14,976 nt of DNA from positions 1 through 14,976 of the forward strand of contig JAPJRA010000028.1 of assembly GCA_030824835.1 (NCBI GenBank). The letters are read 5' to 3'. The notes below the pieces were generated by a model, which searched no databases, had not been told where the DNA came from, and was given only the letters and a program-made list of their open reading frames with translations. Origin of the DNA: Geminicoccaceae bacterium. GTDB lineage: Bacteria; Pseudomonadota; Alphaproteobacteria; Geminicoccales; Geminicoccaceae. Positions 5,648 through 12,674 of this stretch are shown piece after piece; position 1 is the stretch's first letter, and the number at the start of each line of letters is the position of its first letter. The position numbers and the translations under genes are program-made.

Positions 5648-7921
5648 ATGAGTATTCACTCGGACGGATCTTCTGCAATCGCAAGTGCTGTGGGTGCCAC
5701 GAGCCGGTCGGAAAAATACGTAAGTATGCGCGATCTTTTGCGTACCCTGCGGCGGCGGCGGATGACGATCATCATGACCGTTGTCACGCTCACGGCGCTT
5801 TCCGGCATCGTCAGTTCGCTCCTGGTGCCGAAATTCACCGCTCAGGCGGAGATCCTGATAAATGCTCGGGCATCGCGCGTGGTGAACATGCAAGCGGTGC
5901 TCGATGATCTCCCGAACGACGTCACCACCATCGAGACCCAGATCCGGATGATCCGGTCGCGTCATTATGCCGAGCGAGTGGCTGAGCAACTCGGCCTGCG
6001 ACCGGGTTTCGCCTCGATGCATCAGCCGGCGGCGCCTGAGCTGTGGCTCGATTCGATGCGCGCATCGGCCTACGTGCTGGCGCAGCGGTGGATGCCGGAA
6101 CGCTGGCTGATCACGACGGGGACGGCTGGCCAACTGGCGCCAGCGCCGCCTCCGACATCAGCGCAGGAGGCCTACGCACCGGACGCTGTCGTGGATGATC
6201 TGCTCGATAATCTGCGCGTCGACGTGGACGGAACGCTCGTCACGATCGGCTTCACGGCCGCCGACCCGGACGAAGCCGCCCGTATCGCCAATGCCTATGC
6301 CGTGCAGTATGTCGATGATCAGCTACGCGATAAGACTGCCGCCACCGAACAGGCGGCCAGCTGGCTGGGTCGGCGAATACAGGAATTGCGTGAGGATCTT
6401 TCGCGCTCGGAGAACGCAATCGCCGCCTTCCGCGCCGACAACGATCTGATGGATCTGGGAGGCCAGACCGCCGCCGCTCGTCTCGTCGCCGATATCACCA
6501 GCCAGCTGTCGGTAATCCAGAGCGAGCGCACCGCCAAGGAGGCGCGCCTGAAGACGCTGCAGTCGCTGCGCTCCCAGGAGGGCAACTATCAGCATGTCCT
6601 CGAAATGGTGCAGTCGCCGGTGATCGACGCTCTACGTGAGCAGGACATCAAGCTGGCCGCGCAACTGGCCCAGCTCAGTTCAGAGTTCGGCGAGCGCCAT
6701 CCGGAGATCGTCCGTCTGACGGCTGATCGCGAAAGCGTTGCCCGCAGCCTGCGGCGTGAAGTGGATAGCGTGATCGGTGGCCTTCAGCGCGAGGTGGGCC
6801 TGCTGCGGGCACGGGAGCAGGAGATCCACGCCCGCTTCGACCAGGCGCAGTCGACAGCGGTCATCTCCAAGCAGGCCGAGGTCCGGTTGCGAGATCTGGA
6901 GCGCGAGGCCGAGGCCAATCGGGCCCTCTACGCGACGTTCCTGGCCCGCTACAAGGAAACCAACGAACAGAAGAACTTGATCCGACCAGACGCCCGGGTG
7001 GTGGCACTGGCCACCGTTCCCACCGTGGCGAGCTTCCCGCGCATCCCGTTGGTGGTCGCCGGCGGGTTCGTCACCTCCATGTTGCTGGGTGCGCTGCTGG
7101 CCTTCCTGGCGGAGCAGCTGGACGGCAAGTTGCGCAGCGCCGATCAGATCGAGCGTCTACTCGGGATCCGCAATCTCGGGATGGTGCCAAAGGTGGGTGG
7201 CCTTGGTCGCCGTCCAGGCGCTCTTCAGCAGTATTTGCACAAGAAGCCGCTATCCGCGTACGCCGAGTCGGTGCGCGAGGTGGAGGGTGCGATCAAGCTC
7301 GCGGCGACTGGATCTTCATCTAGCGTGATCCTGGTGACCTCGTCCTTGCCGAACGAAGGCAAGACCACTTTCGCCTTGAGTCTCGCCACGGCGGTCGCGC
7401 TTTCCGGGGTGCGCACGGTCGTGCTCGACCTCGATTTCCGCAATCCCAGCGTCTTCAAGCAGCTCGCCTCGTCCCAAGCGCCGGACCTCACCGAGTACCT
7501 GACCGGAAGCTGCAGTTACCAGGAGGTGGTGCAAGTCGACGACCGCCTGCCCAATCTGCATGCTCTGCCAGTCAAGCGTCCGGCCCGCAGTCCGACGACG
7601 ATCGTGGCCTCGCCAGGGCTGGGTGAACTCATCACCCTCCTGCGCAGCCAGTACGATTGGGTGGTCCTCGACACGCCACCGCTGCTTGGCCTCACCGACG
7701 TCAAAGCCATGGCGCGACATGCCGACCACGTGGTCTATGCGGTGCGCTGGGGCAAGACTACGGACGAGATCGCCCTAAATGGCTTGCGTGCGCTCCGCGA
7801 TGCCCGGGCGAACTTACTGGGTTCGGTGTTGACGCAGGTCAACCTGCGGCGTCATGCGCGCCTCTGCTATGGAGATGCGTCTCAATATTACAAATTCTAC
7901 AAGAAATACTACGTCCACTGA
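5648..7921 (+). CDS. wzc: Wzc/ExoP-type polysaccharide co-polymerase with BY-kinase domain
   Basis: This is a 757-residue fused chain-length determinant and bacterial tyrosine kinase of the inner membrane. TM1 is about 39-60 and TM2 about 465-488, preceded by the proline-rich VASFPRIPLV. The periplasmic part between them carries the Wzz-like region and long alpha-helical, coiled-coil-prone stretches (about 230-440). The cytoplasmic kinase has Walker A TSSLPNEGKTT (564-574), Walker A' VVLDLDFRNP (591-600) and Walker B WVVLDTPPLL (671-680). The C-terminus ends in a tyrosine cluster with Y741, Y747, Y748, Y751, Y754 and Y755, the expected autophosphorylation tail. In the family, phosphorylation cycles control polymer length and export with Wza and a phosphatase, neither of which is in the window. 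The start at 5648 has a weak ribosome binding site (GGA around 5636) but covers the whole Wzz domain. It converges on the minus-strand gene with 43 bases between them. Confidence 0.95.
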   Translation: MSIHSDGSSAIASAVGATSRSEKYVSMRDLLRTLRRRRMTIIMTVVTLTALSGIVSSLLVPKFTAQAEILINARASRVVNMQAVLDDLPNDVTTIETQIRMIRSRHYAERVAEQLGLRPGFASMHQPAAPELWLDSMRASAYVLAQRWMPERWLITTGTAGQLAPAPPPTSAQEAYAPDAVVDDLLDNLRVDVDGTLVTIGFTAADPDEAARIANAYAVQYVDDQLRDKTAATEQAASWLGRRIQELREDLSRSENAIAAFRADNDLMDLGGQTAAARLVADITSQLSVIQSERTAKEARLKTLQSLRSQEGNYQHVLEMVQSPVIDALREQDIKLAAQLAQLSSEFGERHPEIVRLTADRESVARSLRREVDSVIGGLQREVGLLRAREQEIHARFDQAQSTAVISKQAEVRLRDLEREAEANRALYATFLARYKETNEQKNLIRPDARVVALATVPTVASFPRIPLVVAGGFVTSMLLGALLAFLAEQLDGKLRSADQIERLLGIRNLGMVPKVGGLGRRPGALQQYLHKKPLSAYAESVREVEGAIKLAATGSSSSVILVTSSLPNEGKTTFALSLATAVALSGVRTVVLDLDFRNPSVFKQLASSQAPDLTEYLTGSCSYQEVVQVDDRLPNLHALPVKRPARSPTTIVASPGLGELITLLRSQYDWVVLDTPPLLGLTDVKAMARHADHVVYAVRWGKTTDEIALNGLRALRDARANLLGSVLTQVNLRRHARLCYGDASQYYKFYKKYYVH

Positions 7922-7964
7922 GCAACGCTGCATGCTCGCCATCACTCGGCACCTTCTCACGGGT

Positions 7965-9089
7965 CTAGGGCCGCGCCGCGGCTACAGCCTGTCGCACGGC
8001 CCTAAGCCAGGGCTCGCCCACGCCGCCGGGCGTGAGGTAGTCGTGCTGCTCGGCGTAGAGCCACACAAAACTGTCCGCTTGCCGAAGCGCATTGGTCAGC
8101 GTCGCTTGCAGAATGGTCGGATTCATCGCGTAGCCGGCCTTCCACGCCTGGTCATACACGCCGAACGCGATATCGATCTTGTCGGGCCATGCATCGCGCA
8201 GCTCGGACGGCACCAACTCACTCGGTTGCAGTTTCGGCAGCACGAAACGGCGAAATTGGTAGGAGTCGTAGAAATCCCGCTCGGTTCGATATTGGTAGAC
8301 TTCACCGCCATCGATGACCGCCGCGGTCCGGGGCGCAGCTTCGAGAAGGCCTGCAAAGAAGAAGCCGGAAAGGTCTCGGCTGCTAACGGCCGCCTGCCCA
8401 AGGACGACGGAAGCCGGGGTGCGGGGGTCGGACACATAGGGTCCGTGAAGGGCCATGAATTGAATGGACGGCCAGACTGCCGCGAGTGCACCCATCAACT
8501 GGCGGCCGCGCTCGCGGTACTGCTCCTGGTAGGCCGACAAGCTGTAAGCGTCGGCGTAAGCGACATCCTGCGGATAGGTCCAGGCATCGCCGCTATAGGC
8601 TTCATTGTCGAACACGAGGCCGACCATGCCGACGTCGCGAGCCGCGCGGGCCAACGTCACCCAGTTGTCGACCACGTGCGTCCAACTGTCGAACGGATCG
8701 ACGTTCATGAGGTAGGTTACGAGGAAGTTCGCCTTGACTTTCCCCATCCGACCCTGCAACGCTGCAAGTTCGCCCGCTACGATGTCGTCATAGTTCAACA
8801 CCTTGTCCGGCAGCATCAGGTCCCATCCGGCCTGGGTCCGGACGACGACCCCGTCGATGCCGAGGCTTTCGATATAGGTCATGTTGCGGGCGACGTTGGC
8901 TGGAGAGGCAGTGTCGCTGGACCCGTCGCTGGCCATGTCCAGCACGATGAGTTTGCTAGCCTTCGAGCCTGGTGCGCCGCTGGCAGCGGGCACGGCAGCA
9001 AGCAAGAAGCAGGCGCTCGCGCAGAAGACGCGAAGCACGCCCGCCCGCCTCCGGCGGGTGGGCCGAGGAGAAGATCCGGTTTCCAGCAT
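7965..9089 (-). CDS. Secreted TIM-barrel-like protein, candidate novel glycoside hydrolase
   Basis: I do not recognise a named family for this 374-residue protein. It starts with a clear Sec signal: RRRR (12-15), a hydrophobic core (about 17-34) and a likely cleavage near AASGA (35-39). The mature part shows alternating strand-like stretches typical of a (beta/alpha)8 barrel: KLIVLDM, GVVVRT, NFLVTYLMNV, GLVFDNEAY (157-165), FMALHGPY, GFFFAG, AAVIDGGEVYQY, KIDIAFGVYDQ and SFVWLYAEQHDYL. The Asn-Glu at 162-163, at the end of what would be strand 4, resembles the acid/base position of clan GH-A hydrolases. A nucleophile is not certain (E347, E263 or E248 are candidates). ATG 9089 has AGGAAAGGGG with six bases spacing, better than the upstream in-frame ATG at 9146. 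It lies opposite to all neighbours inside the locus. Trimming or releasing the polymer in the periplasm is an inference. Confidence 0.8.
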   Translation of the reverse strand: MLETGSSPRPTRRRRAGVLRVFCASACFLLAAVPAASGAPGSKASKLIVLDMASDGSSDTASPANVARNMTYIESLGIDGVVVRTQAGWDLMLPDKVLNYDDIVAGELAALQGRMGKVKANFLVTYLMNVDPFDSWTHVVDNWVTLARAARDVGMVGLVFDNEAYSGDAWTYPQDVAYADAYSLSAYQEQYRERGRQLMGALAAVWPSIQFMALHGPYVSDPRTPASVVLGQAAVSSRDLSGFFFAGLLEAAPRTAAVIDGGEVYQYRTERDFYDSYQFRRFVLPKLQPSELVPSELRDAWPDKIDIAFGVYDQAWKAGYAMNPTILQATLTNALRQADSFVWLYAEQHDYLTPGGVGEPWLRAVRQAVAAARP

Positions 9090-9332
9090 CCAATGCCCCT
9101 TTCCTGGATCGGGCCATGCTAGCTTCTTGGTGGTCGGATGTCGCAAGGATGCTTAGGCGCGCCATGGGCTCTCCCGTACGCCATGAACCCTTCAGCAGAA
9201 CGCGGTCCAAATCTTCGAGTTAAAATGTCATCGCCGCCAAGAGCCTCGGCAGTTAGCTGATGTCCAGTGAATAGGGTCGGGATGATGACCGACTATTGCG
9301 TTGAGCTACGCTCTGATGTTGTGGAGCATTAA
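9090..9332. promoter_or_regulatory. Divergent spacer between hydrolase-like gene and wzx
   Basis: These 243 bases separate two divergent genes and should contain promoters in both directions. No strong -35/-10 pair stands out on either strand. The plus-strand ribosome binding site GGAG (9323-9326) is six bases from the wzx ATG. A bulged inverted repeat at 9270-9297 is the only clear structure. No credible small gene is visible. Confidence 0.5.
9270..9297. repeat. Bulged inverted repeat upstream of wzx
   Basis: AATAG (9270-9274) and TCGG (9277-9280), separated by two extra G bases, pair with CCGA (9289-9292) and CTATT (9293-9297). The loop is GATGATGA. The repeat ends 35 bases before the wzx start. 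It could be an operator or a leader hairpin. Confidence 0.5.
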
Positions 9333-10775
9333 ATGCTGATGCGTTACACGTTGATATATGGCGTCGGACGTGGCATTCCGGGTTTGGTCAATTTCATGAC
9401 CATAGCCATCTACACCAGAATGCTGCAGCCGGATGACTACGGCTACTACGCCTTGATGATTGCCTCGGTCGGTCTCTGGAATACGGTCCTGTTCGAGTGG
9501 CTGCGGCTTGGCCTGCTACGTTTCTATCCAGGACATAGTGAGCTGCCACATACCCTGTTGGCGACGCTGGCCTGCGGGTTCGCCGCGATTGCCGTCCTCG
9601 CCGCCACCGGCACCGCGATCGCCGTCCTGCTCGTGCCCGACGGCGACTTTGTCTACATGCTCATCCTGGGATTGGCCTTGCTTTGCGCGCAGGCGTGGTT
9701 CGAGCTCAATCTCGAACTCGTGCGCTCGCAACTGTCGCCGGTGCGCTACGCCCAGATCACGGCTTGGCGGGCCGTTGTCGCCCTCGCCTGCGGTGTGGTG
9801 CTGATTCATGCCGGCCTAGGTGCCGGCGGTGCTCTGCTCGGCATGCTGGTGGCCCTTGTCGTCTCGGTGATCCCGTTCGCGCGCGAATCCTGGCGCGGCA
9901 TCAGGCCGTCGATGGCCGACCGGAGGCTGCTCCGCGAGCTTCTCGTTTTCGGGCTGCCGCTGACCGCCAGCCTGGCGCTCAACTTCATCATCAGCAGCTC
10001 CGACCGCTTCCTGCTGACCTGGCTCGTCGATGCCGAGGCTACCGGCATCTATGCGGCTGGCTACGACACTGTATGGCATTCAATGACGCTGCTGATGATG
10101 ACGGTCAATCTCGCCGGCTATCCCATTGCGGTACGGGCGCTCGAGCGCGACGGCGTCATGGCCGCCCGCGAGCAGGTACGCCAGAATTTCACGCTGCTCG
10201 CGGCCATTGCAGCCCCCACGGCCGTGGGTATCGCCGTGGGGGCCGATGCCATTGGCAGTGTCGTCCTCGGCGCCGCCTACCGTGAGACGGCGGTCGGCCT
10301 GTTGCCGTGGGTGGCCTTGGGGGCGCTCATCGCCCGCTTCAGAAGTTACTACGTCGATCTCGCCTTTCATCTGGGACGGAAAACAGGCGGGCAAGTATGG
10401 GTAATGACGATTGCCGCGATGGTTAATGTTCTCTTGAATTTGTGGTGGATTCCCAAGTTTGGCGTCTACGGTGCGATCTATGCCACGATCGTCGCCTACG
10501 CCGTGGCCTTCCTGGCTGGCCTACATATCGGGCGGCGCGCCTTTCCCCTGCCGGCGCCGCCCCTGGAAGCCATCAAGCCAGTGGTCGCCGCTGCCGTGAT
10601 GGCGGCAGCCCTCTGGCCCAGCCACGGCAATCTCGGTCCCGCAGCGCTGGCATGGCAGCTGGGTCTCGGCGCGGCTGTCTACGCCTCTGCGTTGCTGGCG
10701 CTTGACTTTGCCGGATGCGGGCGACGTCTGGCTCGGCTCGTCGCCACCCATGCCGTGAATGTGGTTGGTCGTTGA
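9333..10775 (+). CDS. wzx: Wzx-type flippase, MOP/polysaccharide transporter family
   Basis: This 480-residue integral membrane protein has about 12-14 hydrophobic segments spread along its length. The N-terminus has the family signature: YGVGRGIPGLVNFMTIAIYT, then RMLQPDDYGYYAL. A further typical stretch is FGLPLTASLALNFIISSSDRF (about residues 206-226). MOP-family Wzx proteins move undecaprenyl-diphosphate-linked repeat units from the cytoplasmic to the periplasmic face of the inner membrane. ATG 9333 has GGAG six bases upstream. It is the first gene of the second plus-strand group (flippase, kinase, polymerase, GT4). Third codon positions are strongly GC-rich, unlike the AT-rich patch in the polymerase gene. 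Specific substrate cannot be read. Confidence 0.93.
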   Translation: MLMRYTLIYGVGRGIPGLVNFMTIAIYTRMLQPDDYGYYALMIASVGLWNTVLFEWLRLGLLRFYPGHSELPHTLLATLACGFAAIAVLAATGTAIAVLLVPDGDFVYMLILGLALLCAQAWFELNLELVRSQLSPVRYAQITAWRAVVALACGVVLIHAGLGAGGALLGMLVALVVSVIPFARESWRGIRPSMADRRLLRELLVFGLPLTASLALNFIISSSDRFLLTWLVDAEATGIYAAGYDTVWHSMTLLMMTVNLAGYPIAVRALERDGVMAAREQVRQNFTLLAAIAAPTAVGIAVGADAIGSVVLGAAYRETAVGLLPWVALGALIARFRSYYVDLAFHLGRKTGGQVWVMTIAAMVNVLLNLWWIPKFGVYGAIYATIVAYAVAFLAGLHIGRRAFPLPAPPLEAIKPVVAAAVMAAALWPSHGNLGPAALAWQLGLGAAVYASALLALDFAGCGRRLARLVATHAVNVVGR

Positions 10776-10800
10776 CCTGGTGAGAATTGCGGACGCGACG

Positions 10801-11499
10801 ATGCTGATCGAATTCATGGGATTGCCCGGTGCAGGCAAGTCGACGATCGCACATGGTGTGTGCGCCAGGTTGCGGGAATTGGGCGATCATCCGGCGTGGG
10901 GGCCGGACGCCTTCGTGCATACCAGGCCCGCCTTGTTGCGTGCCCATAAGCTTGCCCGAATCGCCGCTTATGGCGTGTTCCATCCCGTCCATGCCGTCGG
11001 TGCGGCCAAGCGCAGCTGGTCTTTTCCGCAACCGAGCCGATCAACTGCCATGCGGCTGATGGGGAACTGGCTTTACGTCAATGCCGTGTGCAGCGTGCGA
11101 CCACATCCCGACGACCTCGTGGTGCTCGACCAGGGCCTGGGTCAAGGGCTCTATTCGTTGGCGCTGCAGTCCGACGACAATTGGATGTCGGCGGTCCGAA
11201 AGGTGCTGACGGGTGGCCCGTACCCGGATGTCGTGGTTTCGGTCGAAGCGCCTGGCCCGATCGTGCGCGAACGGCTCCGGCTTCGGGCGGACACCTATTC
11301 CGCGACTGAGCGGCTCCTGCTCGCCGACCATCGCTGGCTGGATAAGTCAATGTGCATTCTGGATCGGGTGCGAGAGGCCCTTGCAGAGCGAGATGTGCAG
11401 ATCCTGCGCTGCAATTCGCATGCACAGACAGTGACTGCCGCGATCGACTGCATCACCGGTGCCATCTCAAAGCGTCTGTCGGACGGAGGCTGCAGGTGA
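10801..11499 (+). CDS. Small P-loop kinase (adenylylsulfate/thymidylate kinase-like), role unknown
   Basis: This 232-residue protein begins directly with the first strand and P-loop: MLIEFMGLPGAGKST, Walker A at residues 7-15 with K13. VVLDQGLGQG (107-116) resembles the Asp-x-Gly motif of nucleoside-monophosphate-kinase-like enzymes. VVVSVEAP (144-151) followed by the arginine-rich RERLRLRADTYS (156-167) looks like a lid. These features indicate a phosphoryl-transferring kinase and not a large AAA ATPase. No transmembrane segment is evident. An in-frame ATG at 10759 would lie inside wzx. ATG 10801 fits the fold best, though its ribosome binding site is weak. It sits 25 bases after wzx and overlaps wzy by four bases (GTGA), so it belongs to the export/polymerisation group. 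Phosphorylating a sugar, a lipid carrier or a small-molecule substituent donor are all possible. Confidence 0.8.
   Translation: MLIEFMGLPGAGKSTIAHGVCARLRELGDHPAWGPDAFVHTRPALLRAHKLARIAAYGVFHPVHAVGAAKRSWSFPQPSRSTAMRLMGNWLYVNAVCSVRPHPDDLVVLDQGLGQGLYSLALQSDDNWMSAVRKVLTGGPYPDVVVSVEAPGPIVRERLRLRADTYSATERLLLADHRWLDKSMCILDRVREALAERDVQILRCNSHAQTVTAAIDCITGAISKRLSDGGCR
11485..11489 (+). promoter_or_regulatory. Ribosome binding site that decides the wzy start
   Basis: GGAGG six bases before GTG 11496 selects this codon, although the open frame extends upstream to 11352 across the kinase gene. Confidence 0.8.
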
Positions 11500-12674
11500 G
11501 TGCGCGGCTATTGCCGCTCGCGACGCGAACCGAGGCGACGACGCCGATCCGCACGAGAGCTCTGCAGGCATGGTGGGCGCTCTACATCCTGCTCAACCCC
11601 CTATATCTCTTTCCCAGCGGTGGCCTGCAACCGGCGCATCTATTCTTGATCGCCACGTTCCCGATCGTGTTCTTGCTCTGGATTCGACGAGTTCCACTTC
11701 ATATTGATCTATTTGTCGCCTCCGGCAGCTTTCTAATGTATATAATTATAGTAAATATGGTTTGGTATGCTCGCTACTATAGCAATGTTTTTCTGTTGAG
11801 TTCCTGCTATGTCATGTACAATATGATCATCCTGATCGTGGTGACGACAATCTTCGCAGAGCATCCACGCCCTCTCGCCCGCGTTACCCGTCTGGCTCTG
11901 CTCGGAACGCTGGCGTTCGAAGCGGCGGCGATGGTCGTCATTGGTGACCAGGGCTACGGCCGGGCCATGGGGACGTTCAACGATCCCAACCAGATGGGCT
12001 ATTGGGCCCTGCTCACGGTCGCCTGCTATTTCGTCGTCCGCGAAGGCCGGCGCCTGCGGCTGGCCGACCTGATCGCCCTGTCGCTGGCGGGCCTGGTCAT
12101 CTTCTTCTCGGTGTCCCGAGCCGCGATCCTGGGCTTTGCGGCCCTGCTGATGCTCGTCGCCTTGTTCAGCCGAATCGATCCGCGCCGGATGATGCTGGGT
12201 GCGGTCGTCGTGATCGCCGTCCTCATGCTGACGCGCCTGGTGGATGTCAGCTTGGACCAGTCGTACCAGGACGTGCTGAATTTTGCCGAGCAGCGGTTCG
12301 CCAGCAAGGATACTGCCAACGACTCGCTGGCCGAGCGCGGCTACGCGAGGCTGTGGTTGTTTCCGGAACATCTGCTGCTGGGTGCCGGCGACGGCGAGTA
12401 TCCGGCGCGATTCAATCTGGCCAATGAGACGCACTCAACAGTGGGCTCGATCCTGTTTGCCTACGGCATCGTCGGCCTGTCGCTGTTCGGGCTGCTGCTG
12501 TTCGTCTTGATGCGGCGCGCCGATTGGTTTCGACTATCCTTGCTGCTGCCGGTGATGATCTACGGCATTGCGCAGCAAGGTGTACGCTTCTCGATGTTCT
12601 GGACGTTCCTTGCCCTGGTGTTCGTGCTTTCTCGACCTGAGGATGACCATGCTTGCTCTCCCCCCGACCGCTGA
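11496..12674 (+). CDS. wzy: Wzy-type O-antigen/EPS polymerase
   Basis: This 392-residue membrane protein with about 10-12 hydrophobic segments carries the Wzy/WaaL ligase-polymerase pattern. RAMGTFNDPNQMGY (about 156-169) and SVSRAAILGF (about 205-214) precede a large periplasmic loop. That loop contains ERGYARLWLFPEHLLLGAG and the family-typical His in ETHSTVGSILFAYGIVGL (H313). Wzy joins lipid-linked repeat units at the periplasmic face. The GTG start at 11496 has an ideal GGAGG and shares four bases with the kinase stop. The 3' end overlaps the GT4 start by 26 bases. An AT-rich stretch with rare codons (about 11690-11840) encodes one transmembrane pair and differs from the rest of the gene. 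WaaL-type ligase is the alternative, but the cluster context favours polymerase. Confidence 0.9.
   Translation: MSARLLPLATRTEATTPIRTRALQAWWALYILLNPLYLFPSGGLQPAHLFLIATFPIVFLLWIRRVPLHIDLFVASGSFLMYIIIVNMVWYARYYSNVFLLSSCYVMYNMIILIVVTTIFAEHPRPLARVTRLALLGTLAFEAAAMVVIGDQGYGRAMGTFNDPNQMGYWALLTVACYFVVREGRRLRLADLIALSLAGLVIFFSVSRAAILGFAALLMLVALFSRIDPRRMMLGAVVVIAVLMLTRLVDVSLDQSYQDVLNFAEQRFASKDTANDSLAERGYARLWLFPEHLLLGAGDGEYPARFNLANETHSTVGSILFAYGIVGLSLFGLLLFVLMRRADWFRLSLLLPVMIYGIAQQGVRFSMFWTFLALVFVLSRPEDDHACSPPDR

Noticed and set aside
7922..7964. Bidirectional terminator between the convergent kinase and hydrolase-like genes
   Set aside because: No stable stem with flanking T-tracts could be found in the 43 bases.
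7854..9122. Plus-strand open frame of 422 codons opposite the secreted hydrolase-like gene
   Set aside because: The minus-strand frame has a signal peptide, strand-helix pattern and an excellent ribosome binding site. The plus frame has none of these and starts inside the kinase gene.
11741..11746. TATAAT inside wzy as a promoter
   Set aside because: It lies in an AT-rich coding patch and the hexamer 17 bases upstream (GCCTCC) bears no likeness to a -35.
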